A stretch of DNA of 64,000 nt from Shewanella glacialimarina (GCF_020511155.1 NZ_CP041216.1:2046001-2110000); one strand, 5' to 3'. Numbered from the stretch's first letter, positions 46,114-56,472 are shown. Numbers and translations: made by a program. Notes: generated from the sequence alone by a model not told the origin.

Positions 46114-48069
46114 GTGAAATCAAACACGTCTCAAATTCCGCATAAGCTAGCGAGTTTAACCACATTGGTTGCCGCTGAATTTAGTGTAGGCGGTTCATTA
46201 TCCCGTCATGTGCATCAGTACCGTAGTCGTCAAACCCAGACTGATATGGCGATAGCAGTAAGTGAAGCTATCGCAAAAAAAATCAACTTAATTTTGGAAG
46301 CAGGTACAGGGGTCGGTAAAACCTTTGCTTATCTTATTCCTGCGTTATTAAGTGGCAAACAAGTCGTTGTGAGTACCGGCAGTAAAAACCTGCAAGAACA
46401 ATTATTTTTAAAAGATCTCCCTGCATTGCTAACCATGTTAGATATACAACCAAAAATTGCTTTGCTTAAGGGCCGCAATAACTACTTATGTCAATTGCGC
46501 TTAGATAACCAAATGAAGCATGCCAGTCAGTATCGGGAGCAGGCTTTAGATGACTTACTTAAAATAAATCAGTGGGCGGTACTCAGTAAAGATGGTGACA
46601 TAGGTAATCTAACGTCAGTGTCTGAAAATTCAACCATGATCTCAAGCATTGTCAGTACCAAAGAAAGCTGTACCGGCAAGAAGTGTAATTTTTATGACGT
46701 GTGTTTTACCCGCAAAGCACGTGTTAAAGCCATGGAAGCAAAGCTGGTCGTGGTAAATCATCATTTATTTTTTGCCGACAGATTACTCAAAGACACTGGT
46801 TTTGCTGAACTGCTTCCAGATCCTGATGTTGTCATCTTTGACGAAGCTCATTTAGTGCCCGATATTTGTATCAGTTATTTTGGTAGTCACATCAGTAGCC
46901 GTGAAATCGATAAGCTGTTAAACAGTTTAGTCACTATACACAAACAAAAAATTCGCGACAGCATTCAGATTGAACACTTTGCTAACCGCTCAATCATGCA
47001 ACTAGCTCAGTGGCATAATGAGATGTTTGACAGTGGTAAAACTGATTGGCGTCAGGTGTTATCGACTAAAGCACTTATTGTTAGTGCTTGGGCATTACAT
47101 CAATCATTAACCGAATTAAGTGAATTGCTGACACACCACTTAGGCCGCGATGATGATTTAGATAATGCTTTTGAACAAATCCACGAATTGAATGAAAGAT
47201 TAAAAATATTTTTCGAATGCCAAGACCCTCAAGCAGCTTACAGTGTTGAATATGGGCCACGGTTTATCACACTTCGTGCTTCGCCTATTAATGTCTCTAA
47301 GCAATGTGAGCAGCTGTTTGACCCTAAAATCAGTTGGGTTTTCACTTCGGCAACACTACAAGTTAACCGTCAGTTATCTCATTTTGCAAAAGAACTCGGG
47401 CTACATAAAGCGACTCAGGTTATTTTAGACAGTCCATTTGATTATCCTAACCAAGCGATGTTCTGTGTGCCACGGCATTTGGGCAAAGTAGGGCAAACCC
47501 AGAATAGCGCTAAGCAATTGGTTGAGGTATGTGTAAAGGCAATAAATGCAGCGCAGGGTCGTACCTTCATTTTATTCACTAGCCATAGTATGTTAGAACA
47601 AGTTGCGGGTTTATTACGTAGCCAAGTGAGTTACCCATTACTGGTACAAGGCCAGGGCAGTAAGCAAAGCTTATTGAATAAATTCCGTCAATTGGGTAAT
47701 GCTGTACTACTCGGTACCGGCAGCTTTTGGGAAGGTGTCGATGTTCGAGGTAAATTGCTGAGCTGCGTAATCATCGATAAGTTGCCTTTTGTGTCGCCTG
47801 ATGATGCTTTATATCGAGCAAGAGCCGCTAGCGCAGAACGACAAGGACTTGATCCTTTTACGACTATTTCATTACCCCAAGCTGTTATTGCATTAAAACA
47901 AGGTGTCGGCCGGCTTATTCGTGATGAGAAAGACCGTGGTGTGTTGATTTTATGTGATAATCGCATTGTTAATCGCTCTTATGGGCAAGCTTTTATTAAT
48001 TCATTGCCGCCAATGCATCGTACCCGTGATTTAGATACGGCGTTGCACTTTTTAAAACAAATCCCATAA
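46114..48069 (+). CDS. yoaA: DinG-family iron-sulphur DNA helicase YoaA
   Basis: A 651-residue XPD-like superfamily 2 helicase starting at GTG. It has Walker A EAGTGVGKT near residue 62, the four-Cys iron-sulphur cluster (NYLCQLRL, then ESCTGKKCNFYDVC around 187-200), the DEAH box in VIFDEAHLVPD, and motif VI QGVGRLIRD near the end. E. coli YoaA works with the HolC subunit of DNA polymerase III in repair of stalled forks. It is followed by tsaB, as in E. coli. Confidence 0.92.
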   Translation: MKSNTSQIPHKLASLTTLVAAEFSVGGSLSRHVHQYRSRQTQTDMAIAVSEAIAKKINLILEAGTGVGKTFAYLIPALLSGKQVVVSTGSKNLQEQLFLKDLPALLTMLDIQPKIALLKGRNNYLCQLRLDNQMKHASQYREQALDDLLKINQWAVLSKDGDIGNLTSVSENSTMISSIVSTKESCTGKKCNFYDVCFTRKARVKAMEAKLVVVNHHLFFADRLLKDTGFAELLPDPDVVIFDEAHLVPDICISYFGSHISSREIDKLLNSLVTIHKQKIRDSIQIEHFANRSIMQLAQWHNEMFDSGKTDWRQVLSTKALIVSAWALHQSLTELSELLTHHLGRDDDLDNAFEQIHELNERLKIFFECQDPQAAYSVEYGPRFITLRASPINVSKQCEQLFDPKISWVFTSATLQVNRQLSHFAKELGLHKATQVILDSPFDYPNQAMFCVPRHLGKVGQTQNSAKQLVEVCVKAINAAQGRTFILFTSHSMLEQVAGLLRSQVSYPLLVQGQGSKQSLLNKFRQLGNAVLLGTGSFWEGVDVRGKLLSCVIIDKLPFVSPDDALYRARAASAERQGLDPFTTISLPQAVIALKQGVGRLIRDEKDRGVLILCDNRIVNRSYGQAFINSLPPMHRTRDLDTALHFLKQIP

Positions 48070-48112
48070 GTTATCATAGCGACCTAATTTCTGTTCCACA
48101 TTGGTTGTAAAC

Positions 48113-48820
48113 ATGACATTTCACATTCCACTGCGTGTTCTTGCGCTTGATACCTGCACCGAGTCTTGCTCTGCTGCATTGACTATTGATGGTAAGGTTT
48201 ACGCTCGCACAGTTGATGCACCGCGTGAGCACAGTCAACGTATATTGCCAATGGTAGATGAACTATTAAAAGAAGCTCAAGTGAAGCTGGCCGATATTGA
48301 TGTCATTGCTTATGGTCGCGGCCCAGGCAGTTTTACCGGCATTCGTATTTGTACCAGTATGACCCAAGGTTTAGCCCTGGGAATTGATTTACCGGTTATC
48401 GGTATTTCGACATTAGCTGCGATGGCACAAATGGCAATTACGACTCACCATGCTGAGCAAGTATTTTGTACTATTGATGCGCGCATGAACGAAGTGTACG
48501 TGGGGCAATTTGTTGCAAAAGAGGGCATAGCGACCTTGGTTGGTATCGAGCATGTTTGTTCACCGCAAGAGGTTGAGCTGCATTTGGACGGCAGTAAAGC
48601 CATTATTGCCTGTGGAACCGGTTTTGAAGTGTATCCAGCGTTGCTTGAGTTAGCAGATAATATTCAATTGCAAGATAAACTTAAATACCCAGATGCCAAA
48701 GCAATGCTCACTTTAGCTGAATATGGCGTTAGCCAACATCAACATACTAGTGTGGATGAACTTGCCCCAGTGTATATCCGAGATAAAGTGACCTGGAAGA
48801 AGCTACCGGGTAGAGAGTGA
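48113..48820 (+). CDS. tsaB: TsaB, tRNA threonylcarbamoyladenosine modification
   Basis: A 235-residue ASKHA-fold protein that scaffolds TsaD and TsaE in making t6A37 on ANN-reading tRNAs. Visible features: LALDTCTESCSAAL, EHSQRILPMVDELL, YGRGPGSFTGIRI near residue 70 and IDARMNEVYVG. I start at the ATG at 48113; an in-frame TTG at 48101 adds four residues. It directly follows yoaA (gap 43 bases). Confidence 0.94.
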   Translation: MTFHIPLRVLALDTCTESCSAALTIDGKVYARTVDAPREHSQRILPMVDELLKEAQVKLADIDVIAYGRGPGSFTGIRICTSMTQGLALGIDLPVIGISTLAAMAQMAITTHHAEQVFCTIDARMNEVYVGQFVAKEGIATLVGIEHVCSPQEVELHLDGSKAIIACGTGFEVYPALLELADNIQLQDKLKYPDAKAMLTLAEYGVSQHQHTSVDELAPVYIRDKVTWKKLPGRE

Positions 48821-49098
48821 TATTAAAAATGTATCTTCAGTATTTTATTTGTTAGCTGATACCAAGAAAAAGCCTAATCTTCGGTAGTATTTAAATAGAA
48901 AAAATGATGTTAATGGCATAAAGTGATAACTTTGCTAAACTGTTTAATGCTTAACGCAGGTTACGTTTTAAGAAAATTTTGTCATTGGCAATAACTGGTT
49001 GGCTAAGTTATAGTCGATTATATTTTATTTTAATGTTAAGTATTAAACTACACTGTAGCTAAGCATTGCAGATATAAGTACTGTCGAGATAAGAAAAA

Positions 49099-49539
49099 AT
49101 GCAGATAAATCAGTCATCGGTTCATCAAACAGCAACTCAACAAGGCTTTAAAACGTCTTTGAGTCAGGCTGTTGCCGGTAATCGTCCGCTAGAATCAGTG
49201 CCTGATATTAACTCAATCAATTCCAGTCAAACCGTTAAAAATAATATCCTTTTAGGCCAACCCTCAGCCAATGACATCCAAATTGATGTCGAAGCATCTT
49301 CATTAAGTCAGCAAGAAAGAGAACAAACAGTTGAGAATTCAGGCTTGTTTGAGTTTAATGGCAATACGCAGCTTTTTGACCATAAAACCATTTCTGTGTC
49401 CGATAGCCAACAAAGTAAAGTCGAATATGATGCTGATAAACAGACTAATCGTAGTGCAATAAATGTCTATCTAATGACCCAGCATTCAGCAAAACGAGAT
49501 GAAATTCAACAGATGGTAGGTATTGATCTTTACGCTTAA
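49099..49539 (+). CDS. Conserved hypothetical protein
   Basis: A 146-residue polar protein with no signal peptide or membrane segment, rich in Gln, Ser and Asn and probably mostly disordered. Only the C-terminal 30 residues look constrained (RSAINVYLMTQHSAKRDEIQ followed by a short MVGIDLYA end). I believe similar tails occur in Vibrio and Shewanella proteins of unknown function. AT-rich non-coding DNA of about 280 bases separates it from tsaB. No function can be proposed. Confidence 0.6.
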   Translation: MQINQSSVHQTATQQGFKTSLSQAVAGNRPLESVPDINSINSSQTVKNNILLGQPSANDIQIDVEASSLSQQEREQTVENSGLFEFNGNTQLFDHKTISVSDSQQSKVEYDADKQTNRSAINVYLMTQHSAKRDEIQQMVGIDLYA

Positions 49540-49703
49540 TTTATCTATTGGTGTTGATCTATTTGATTATTATTTTAACTCTTTCCTACTTCTTCTTGTG
49601 TCTTATTACGACAACATTGTATCTGAATGTTTAACAAGCATTCCCTCCTGCTGACAATTCTGATTTACTAACGTCAATTATTCTATAAATAATCTCAATA
49701 TTA

Positions 49704-50402
49704 ATGACCCATTTTAATCATAATAGCTTATCAGCTTCATCATCTGGCATTCCTAGTCGAGGCCGTTTTGTGCTGGAACTGATAGTGGCCTTTTTATTAA
49801 CAAGGCTGCCCTTTATTAGCGTGCCATTTAAATGGTTTGAAAGTTATTTCCATGAATTGTCACACGGGATAGCGACCATAATGTCGGGTGGGGTGGTCAG
49901 CTCAATTCAGCTTTTTCCTAATGGGGCAGGTCTTTGTTATAGCCAAGGGGGTAATGCGATATTTATTGCATTTGCAGGCTATTTGGGTGCGGCGCTATGG
50001 GGGTATTTGATTTTTTTATTAGCAACATGGCGTGATGGCATCAGATTTACTTTGTCTTTATTGGCCTTTACTATTTTAGCGTCAATTATATTGTGGGCTA
50101 GAGACTTGTTGAGCATTGCTATTTTATTATGTTTAACTGGACTTATTTTGTTACCACTTAAATTAAAAAATAGTCGTCCTTTAAATAGTTTACTGCGTAT
50201 ATTAGGATTGATGATAATCCTCAATGCCATGGCAAGTCCCATGGTGTTATTTGGTTTGGCAGGTCAGGGCGATGCAGCAGCATTAGCGCAAATGACTTGG
50301 ATCCCCGCTTGGATTTGGGTTGTTATTTGGTTAGTGGTGAGCTGTGGTATGTTATGGCTCAGTTGGCAAAAAGTTGATTCAATAAAAAGGAATGTGAAAT
50401 GA
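49704..50402 (+). CDS. M50-type intramembrane metallopeptidase-like protein
   Basis: A 232-residue membrane protein with about six segments. The zinc-binding motif HELSHG (HExxH) lies near residue 50 in YFHELSHGIATIMSGG, and YLGAALWGYLIF follows, as in the PF13398 branch of M50 peptidases. No PDZ domain is present and the usual NPDG motif is not evident. The stop overlaps the next gene start as ATGA, so the two are translationally coupled. Substrate unknown. Confidence 0.78.
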   Translation: MTHFNHNSLSASSSGIPSRGRFVLELIVAFLLTRLPFISVPFKWFESYFHELSHGIATIMSGGVVSSIQLFPNGAGLCYSQGGNAIFIAFAGYLGAALWGYLIFLLATWRDGIRFTLSLLAFTILASIILWARDLLSIAILLCLTGLILLPLKLKNSRPLNSLLRILGLMIILNAMASPMVLFGLAGQGDAAALAQMTWIPAWIWVVIWLVVSCGMLWLSWQKVDSIKRNVK

Positions 50403-51247
50403 AACGTAAAATAGCACTCGCGATAGCGATTAGCTTCGCAACTGTTGGAATGTATTCAACCGTATTGGTTACTCCAGCACAGGCAGAAGAAGTTAAAGTG
50501 AATGATGCCTTGGCCGCTGCGGTATCAAGTGATTTTAGAACAGCGTCCAATAAGTTAAGAGATAGCGCTCGTAACCCAGCAGAAACACTTGCTTTTTTTG
50601 ATGTTAAAGCCGATCAAACAGTTATTGAACTTTGGCCCGGTGGTGGTTGGTATGCTGAGATCCTTGCGCCTTACTTAGCCAAAAATGGTCAGTACGTTGC
50701 AGCCAACTTTGAAACAAAACCTGCAGAAGAAAATCGTCAAACTGAATATTATAAATCAGCGGGTTTAAAGTTTGAAAAGTGGGTAGCAGATAATAAAGCA
50801 TCTGTCGGTAATGTGCAGTTTGTGACGTTAAGCCCGCCTGAAAAATTTAACTTAGGTAAAGATAATTCAGCTGATCATGTGCTGACATTTAGAAACCTAC
50901 ATAACTGGGCAATGAAAGGGCAATTAGAAGGTGTGTTTAATGCAGCTTATGCTGTGTTAAAAGACGGCGGCACTTTAGGAGTGGTTGAGCATAGAGCTAA
51001 TGTTGGTATGGCAGCGGAAAGTGGCTATATGGAACAAAATCAAATGGTTGAATTAGCTAAAAAATCGGGTTTTGAATTGCTAGCAAGTTCAGAAGTAAAT
51101 GCTAATGCCAAAGACACAAAAGATTATCCTAAAGGGGTGTGGACATTACCCCCACGTCTTGCAATGGGTGATGAAGATAAGCAAAAATATATCGATATCG
51201 GTGAAAGTGACCGTATGACATTAAAGTTTATTAAAAAAGCGAAGTAA
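50399..51247 (+). CDS. Predicted exported class I methyltransferase-like protein (COG4798 type)
   Basis: A 282-residue protein with an apparent signal peptide (residues 1-29, ending PAQAEE) ahead of a Rossmann-like methyltransferase fold. Motif I is recognisable as VIELWPGGGWYAEILAPYL near residue 75; later motifs include HVLTFRNLHNWAMKG and VLKDGGTLGVVEHR. It is notable that a SAM-type domain should be secreted, because SAM is cytoplasmic; it may be retained, or bind another ligand. It overlaps the M50 gene and is followed three bases later by a hydrolase, so the three form an operon. Confidence 0.78.
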   Translation: MKRKIALAIAISFATVGMYSTVLVTPAQAEEVKVNDALAAAVSSDFRTASNKLRDSARNPAETLAFFDVKADQTVIELWPGGGWYAEILAPYLAKNGQYVAANFETKPAEENRQTEYYKSAGLKFEKWVADNKASVGNVQFVTLSPPEKFNLGKDNSADHVLTFRNLHNWAMKGQLEGVFNAAYAVLKDGGTLGVVEHRANVGMAAESGYMEQNQMVELAKKSGFELLASSEVNANAKDTKDYPKGVWTLPPRLAMGDEDKQKYIDIGESDRMTLKFIKKAK

Positions 51248-51250
51248 ATT

Positions 51251-52174
51251 ATGTCATTAAATGAGCCAAAGTGCTGTTTCACAGCAGTGGAGCAAGGTCA
51301 GCCAATGACAATCGCTTTGGCCCATTTAACCTTATCGGCTATGCGATATGGCCATGCTGACAAGCCAATTATTTTGGCATGCCACGGTTGGTTAGATAAT
51401 TTAAACAGTTTTATCCCCTTGGCAGAGTGTTTTTTACAATCAGATTTAGCCAATCATTACCAACTTATTACTTTTGATTGGCCTGGACACGGCTTTTCAG
51501 ACCACCGTCCAGGGCTATATCCGTTACATTGGGTTGACTATTTGTATGATTTGCATGCGCTTATTAATTTTATTCAGCCTGATCCAAATCAATCAATAAT
51601 TCTTTTAGGTCATTCCCTTGGCGGTATTGTTGCAAGTGCCTACAACGCTAGTTTTCCCCAGCGTGTATCCCAATTAATTCTTATCGAAGCACTTTCCCCT
51701 TTATTTGAAGACGCTAATAATAATGCATCAAGAATAAGTCGTAGTTTTAGCCAACATACTCATTTACTCACTAAGCCATTTCAAGCTAACACAAAAGGAT
51801 ATTCGTCAATTGACATCGTGGTGAAAGCGAGACAACAACTGACCGGAATGGACCCAGTTTGGTGTCAACTTATTGCAAAAAGAAATCTCGAATTTATTGA
51901 TGATCTTTACTATTGGCGCAGTGATCCTAGATTAAAAATAGACTCGGTGTATAGAATGAGTTTTGAACAAGTCGATGCATTAATGAGCCAAAGCACTACT
52001 GATACCTTGTTAGTGCTAGGGAAAACTGGTTTTAAGCAGTTAAAATCAGCTCAAGTACAGGCTAAAAAATGGTTTAAGCATCTTGAAATCGCAGAAATAG
52101 ACGGCGATCATCATCTACATATGGGGAATGCTATTGGATTATGCTTATTAATTCGAGCATTTATTCTAAAATAA
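51251..52174 (+). CDS. Alpha/beta hydrolase
   Basis: A 307-residue cytoplasmic hydrolase resembling the serine hydrolase/MEST-like group. HGWLDNLNSFIPLAE forms the oxyanion region near 46, GHSLGG near 120 the nucleophile elbow, and DGDHHLHMGN near the end supplies His. It starts three bases after the methyltransferase-like gene. Substrate unknown. Confidence 0.85.
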   Translation: MSLNEPKCCFTAVEQGQPMTIALAHLTLSAMRYGHADKPIILACHGWLDNLNSFIPLAECFLQSDLANHYQLITFDWPGHGFSDHRPGLYPLHWVDYLYDLHALINFIQPDPNQSIILLGHSLGGIVASAYNASFPQRVSQLILIEALSPLFEDANNNASRISRSFSQHTHLLTKPFQANTKGYSSIDIVVKARQQLTGMDPVWCQLIAKRNLEFIDDLYYWRSDPRLKIDSVYRMSFEQVDALMSQSTTDTLLVLGKTGFKQLKSAQVQAKKWFKHLEIAEIDGDHHLHMGNAIGLCLLIRAFILK

Positions 52175-52233
52175 ATGTTAATGAAGCTTAAAGCGCTATT
52201 ATTTTTGTGCCAATTATGTGATTATGTTCAAAA

Positions 52234-52252
52234 TTAAAACGCTTGTATGATT
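52234..52252 (+). promoter_or_regulatory. PsrA-like site upstream of fadD
   Basis: TTAAAACG-CT-TGTATGATT, identical in 17 of 19 bases to the site before the acyl-CoA dehydrogenase at 5099, differing only in the two central bases. Half-sites resemble the PsrA dyad TTCAAAC-N4-GTTTGAA. It is 138 bases before the fadD start. Confidence 0.6.
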
Positions 52253-52389
52253 TTAAGTATAGGCGATAACAATAACAACGCGTTGACTGATTATTGCCAT
52301 ATCATAACAATAGCCAATAACAGGAAAACGTTTTTAGCCACTGACGGGGAATGCACGTCTTAGCACAGTGGCCATTATAGGAGACACAC

Positions 52390-54063
52390 GTGGACCAGCC
52401 TTGGATTAATCACCTCCCAGCCAATGTACCGGCTGAGATAGACCCGGATCAATTTCCTTCATTGGTTGCCATGTTTGAAAGCGCTGTAGCGAAATACGCT
52501 GATCAGCCAGCTTTTATCAACATGGGTGCAACCATGACCTACCGTAAGCTTGAAGAAAGAAGCCGAGCTTTTGCTGCTTATTTACAAAATGAATTGAAGC
52601 TTGAAAAAGGCGATCGAGTGGCATTAATGATGCCAAATCTACTGCAATACCCGATAGCGCTATTTGGTGTGTTGCGTGCTGGTATGGTCGTTGTAAATGT
52701 TAATCCTCTTTATACTCCAAGAGAACTTAAGCACCAATTAATAGATTCTGGTGCTAAAGCCATCGTTGTTGTATCTAACTTTGCCAAAACGCTAGAAGAA
52801 GTTGTTGATCAAACAGCGGTGGAGTCAGTGATAATTACTGGTTTAGGCGATCAACTTAGTGCGCCAAAACGTACTTTAGTTAATTTTGTGGTCAAGTATA
52901 TTAAAAAGATGGTACCTAAGTATCATTTGCCCCATGCACTTTCATTTCGAGACAGCTTATCTAAAGGGCGGCGGTTACAATATATTAAACCAGGTGTTAG
53001 CGGTGATGATTTAGCCTTTTTACAATATACCGGTGGCACAACGGGGGTATCAAAAGGCGCAATGTTAAGCCATCGAAATGTTGTTGCTAACGTTTTACAG
53101 GCAAATGGCGCATACTCGCCGGCATTAGATGACGGTAAAGAGTTTGTTGTTACTGCATTACCGCTTTATCATATTTTTGCATTAACGGTAAATTGCTTAT
53201 TATTTTTACATAAAGGCAGTCAAAATTTATTAATCACCAACCCAAGAGATATTCCAGCATTTGTTGGTGAGCTTAAAAAATATCCCTTTACGGCATTAAC
53301 TGGCGTTAACACTTTATTTAATGCCTTAGTTAATAATGACGACTTCAAAAACTTAGATTTTAGCGGCCTTAAACTGTCAATTGGCGGCGGCATGGCGGTA
53401 CAAAGAGCAGTTGCTGATAAATGGCAAGCTATTACCAAAACTCGCTTACTTGAAGGATATGGATTAACGGAAGCTTCACCGTTAGTTACCTGTTGTCCGT
53501 ATAACTTAGAAGGTTATAACGGCTCCATTGGTTTTCCAGCGCCATCGACATTTATTCAAGTGCGTGACGATGATGGTAAAGTATTAGCTCAAGGACAAAC
53601 AGGTGAGCTTTTTACTAAAGGGCCGCAAGTGATGCTAGGTTACTGGCAGCGTCCAGAAGAAACAGCCAAAGTAATTGATCCAGACGGTTGGTTAGCCACT
53701 GGTGACATTGGTTATATGGATGAAAAGGGCTTTTTCTTCATAGTAGATCGTAAAAAAGACATGATTTTAGTCTCTGGCTTTAACGTATTTCCAAATGAGA
53801 TTGAAGAAGTTGTAGCACTTCATCCAAAAGTGCTTGAAGTCGCAGCAGTGGGTGTTGCCAATGATGCTAGCGGTGAATTAGTCAAAATATACGTGGTTGC
53901 AAAAGATAAGTCATTGTCTGAAAAAGAGCTGATTGAACATTGCCGTCATCATTTAACGGGATATAAAGTACCAAAACTGGTAGAATTCCGAGACGAATTA
54001 CCAAAGACCAATGTGGGTAAGATTTTACGCAGACAGCTTCGAGATGAAGCCAATAAAGCGTAA
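52390..54063 (+). CDS. fadD: Long-chain fatty acid-CoA ligase FadD
   Basis: A 557-residue adenylate-forming enzyme activating fatty acids to acyl-CoA. It has the AMP-binding P-loop [18 protein letters not shown] near 213, [10 protein letters not shown], and the FadD signature [18 protein letters not shown] with [18 protein letters not shown]. Translation starts at GTG with AGGAG nine bases before it. rnd follows, as in E. coli. A PsrA-like site upstream suggests co-regulation with the acyl-CoA dehydrogenase at the other end of the window. Confidence 0.96.
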   Translation: MDQPWINHLPANVPAEIDPDQFPSLVAMFESAVAKYADQPAFINMGATMTYRKLEERSRAFAAYLQNELKLEKGDRVALMMPNLLQYPIALFGVLRAGMVVVNVNPLYTPRELKHQLIDSGAKAIVVVSNFAKTLEEVVDQTAVESVIITGLGDQLSAPKRTLVNFVVKYIKKMVPKYHLPHALSFRDSLSKGRRLQYIKPGVSGDDLAFLQYTGGTTGVSKGAMLSHRNVVANVLQANGAYSPALDDGKEFVVTALPLYHIFALTVNCLLFLHKGSQNLLITNPRDIPAFVGELKKYPFTALTGVNTLFNALVNNDDFKNLDFSGLKLSIGGGMAVQRAVADKWQAITKTRLLEGYGLTEASPLVTCCPYNLEGYNGSIGFPAPSTFIQVRDDDGKVLAQGQTGELFTKGPQVMLGYWQRPEETAKVIDPDGWLATGDIGYMDEKGFFFIVDRKKDMILVSGFNVFPNEIEEVVALHPKVLEVAAVGVANDASGELVKIYVVAKDKSLSEKELIEHCRHHLTGYKVPKLVEFRDELPKTNVGKILRRQLRDEANKA

Positions 54064-54068
54064 ATTTG

Positions 54069-54096
54069 AAAAACCGGCATCTAGCCGGTTTTTTTG
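54069..54096 (+). terminator. Terminator after fadD
   Basis: Stem AAAAACCGGC/GCCGGTTTTT with loop ATCTA and a trailing T run, six bases after the fadD stop. rnd lies beyond it and probably has its own promoter or relies on read-through. Confidence 0.93.
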
Positions 54097-54128
54097 TTTT
54101 TAAGCCCATAAAATAAATGGAGTAAGCT

Positions 54129-55247
54129 GTGTTTGCGTTCGAGTATATAAGTAATGATGATGCGTTAGCCTCGTTAGTAAAGCAATATGAGCAAGCTAGC
54201 TTGCTAGTGTTAGACACAGAATTTGTTCGCACCCGTACTTACTATGCACATCTGGGCTTGATTCAAGCTTATGATGGCAAAACACTAGCATTGATTGATC
54301 CTGTCGCTATCAAAGATTTATCGTCATTTTGGTCATTATTAACCAATGAAAATATTATTAAGGTACTTCACTCTTGTAGTGAAGATCTTGAAGTCTTCGC
54401 CCATTATGGCGACTGTCAACCTAAGCCATTATTTGATAGTCAAATTGCGGCTAGTTTAGCGGGTATGGGTCACGGTTTAGGTTATGCGAAATTAGTTGAG
54501 CAATGCTTAGGTATTGAACTAGACAAAGGTGAGTCACGCACCGATTGGATGAAACGGCCTTTAAGTGATGCTCAGCTTCAATACGCAGCTAATGATGTAT
54601 CTTACTTATATCAGATATACCCGCAAATTCTACAAAAACTGACTGAGCAAAATCGTCTAGATTGGTTATATGAAGAAGGCGAACGGATAACCCAAGGTCG
54701 CTTAAGTGGTGTTGATCCTGATGAAGCTTATTTGAAAGTTAAGAATGCTTTCCAATTGACTCGCCCGCAACTTGCAATCTTAAAAGTCATGGCAGCATGG
54801 CGCCTTGAAAAAGCCGTCAATCGAAATTTAGCTCTTGGGTTTGTTGTTAAAGATCATGCACTCATTGCACTCGCTAAAAAAGCGCCTACAAGTTTGGCAG
54901 AGTTAAATCAGCTAAATGACTTAACTGATCAAGAAAAGCGTTTTCATGGAAAGGACTTATTAAAAGTCATCGCAAATGCAGACATGGATAACCCGCCAGA
55001 GGAAGTCGATGTTATTGCTTTAAAGTCAGGCTATAAGTCATCTTTTAAATTGATTAAAGCGTGTTTAACTGACATTAGTGAGCAACAGTCTGTACCGCTT
55101 GAGTTTATTGGTTCGAAGCGTTTAATTCATCAATTCTTAGTTTGGTTATTCGAAGGTAAGCAGGGCGATAAGCCATTAATTTTACAAGGTTGGCGTGGTG
55201 CGTTAGTGGGCAATAAGCTAGATAGTATTGCCTTTGATGGTGAATAG
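54129..55247 (+). CDS. rnd: Ribonuclease D
   Basis: A 372-residue 3'-to-5' exonuclease trimming tRNA precursors. The DEDDy acidic residues are seen in LLVLDTEFVRTRTYY, LHSCSEDLEVF, PLFDSQIAASL and YAANDVSYLYQIY. An HRDC domain follows (about 210-290). The start is GTG with GGAG upstream. Convergent with minE through a perfect hairpin. Confidence 0.95.
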   Translation: MFAFEYISNDDALASLVKQYEQASLLVLDTEFVRTRTYYAHLGLIQAYDGKTLALIDPVAIKDLSSFWSLLTNENIIKVLHSCSEDLEVFAHYGDCQPKPLFDSQIAASLAGMGHGLGYAKLVEQCLGIELDKGESRTDWMKRPLSDAQLQYAANDVSYLYQIYPQILQKLTEQNRLDWLYEEGERITQGRLSGVDPDEAYLKVKNAFQLTRPQLAILKVMAAWRLEKAVNRNLALGFVVKDHALIALAKKAPTSLAELNQLNDLTDQEKRFHGKDLLKVIANADMDNPPEEVDVIALKSGYKSSFKLIKACLTDISEQQSVPLEFIGSKRLIHQFLVWLFEGKQGDKPLILQGWRGALVGNKLDSIAFDGE

Positions 55248-55293
55248 TTTTAGCGTTAATTGTTGGTTCCCATACCAAATGTAGCAATTAAAG

Positions 55294-55328
55294 GTAAAAA
55301 GGATATGAATTAATCATATCCTTTTTAC
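55294..55328. terminator. Bidirectional terminator between rnd and minE
   Basis: A perfect 15-bp inverted repeat, GTAAAAAGGATATGA with its complement, around an ATTAA loop. The A and T runs inside the stem serve both convergent genes. Confidence 0.92.
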
Positions 55329-55375
55329 TTTTTGATATTAGGTAGATAAATCATTAAAATAAAAGACTTATCACT

Positions 55376-55636
55376 CTACTTAGTGTCTGGTAAAGTCACG
55401 TTCAACTCTAGAACAGATAAATTATCATCATTTTGTTCTAATTGAACCGTGACCTGATCATCAGATATTTGCACGTATTTACGGATCACTTCGATGATTT
55501 CTTGCTTCATTCTTGGCAAGTAGTCAGGCGCACCGCGTTCACCACGCTGATGGGCTACAATGATTTGCAAACGCTCTTTGGCTAAAGAGGCCGTATTAGG
55601 TTTTTTAGTACTTCTGAAATAATCAAGTATGGACAT
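55376..55636 (-). CDS. minE: Cell division topological specificity factor MinE
   Basis: An 86-residue protein. It starts [29 protein letters not shown], with the membrane-targeting and MinD-stimulating helix, followed by the dimerisation domain. It directs MinCD away from midcell. The gene starts two bases after the minD stop in minC-minD-minE. Confidence 0.97.
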   Translation of the reverse strand: MSILDYFRSTKKPNTASLAKERLQIIVAHQRGERGAPDYLPRMKQEIIEVIRKYVQISDDQVTVQLEQNDDNLSVLELNVTLPDTK

Positions 55637-55638
55637 AA

Positions 55639-56448
55639 TTAGCTACCGAATATCCTTTTTAGGAAACCTTTCTTTTCTTCTGTTATAAAACGAATGGCTA
55701 CATCTTCGCCCAAAAGGCGGGCAACCGTATCGCTATATGCTAGGCCTGCATCACTTTCTTGATCGATGATAACAGGTACACCAGAGTTAGATGCTTTCAA
55801 AACAGCTTGTGACTCAGGAATTACCCCTAAAAGTTCAATTGCTAGGATCTCTTTAACATCTTCAACACTCAGCATTTCACCAGTTTTAACACGCGCTGGA
55901 GAGTAACGTGTTAATAATAAGTATTCTTTAATTGGCTCAAGATTCTCTTCTGCACGGCGTGAGCGACTTTGTAACATACCTAAGATACGGTCAGAATCGC
56001 GTACTGAACTGACTTCTGGATTGGTCGTTACAATGGCAATATCGGCAAAGTAGAGCGCCATCATGGCACCCTGTTCAATCCCTGCTGGAGAATCACAGAC
56101 AATATAATCAAAATCTTTAGATAAATCATCTAGCACCTTGCCCACACCTTCTTTAGTGAGGGCATCTTTGTCACGAGTTTGTGACGCAGGCAAAATGAAC
56201 AATTTATCACACCGCTTATCTTTAATCATGGCTTGGTTTAAATTAGCTTCACCGTTGATTACGTTTACAAAATCATAAACCACACGGCGTTCACAGCCCA
56301 TAATTAAGTCTAGATTACGTAAACCGATGTCAAAATCGATAACGACGGTTTTTTTACCTTTTAGTGCCAGGCCAGTTGCAATAGCTGCACTTGAGGTTGT
56401 TTTACCTACACCGCCTTTTCCTGAAGTGACAACAATAATTTGTGCCAT
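55639..56448 (-). CDS. minD: Septum site-determining ATPase MinD
   Basis: A 269-residue ParA-family ATPase with the deviant Walker [13 protein letters not shown] near residue 10, FDIGLRNLD, and VCDSPAGIE. The C-terminal amphipathic membrane-targeting helix [11 protein letters not shown] is intact. It binds membrane with ATP and recruits MinC and MinE. Middle gene of the operon. Confidence 0.98.
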   Translation of the reverse strand: MAQIIVVTSGKGGVGKTTSSAAIATGLALKGKKTVVIDFDIGLRNLDLIMGCERRVVYDFVNVINGEANLNQAMIKDKRCDKLFILPASQTRDKDALTKEGVGKVLDDLSKDFDYIVCDSPAGIEQGAMMALYFADIAIVTTNPEVSSVRDSDRILGMLQSRSRRAEENLEPIKEYLLLTRYSPARVKTGEMLSVEDVKEILAIELLGVIPESQAVLKASNSGVPVIIDQESDAGLAYSDTVARLLGEDVAIRFITEEKKGFLKRIFGS

Positions 56449-56472
56449 GTGTATTTTTTCCTTAAATTTGCC

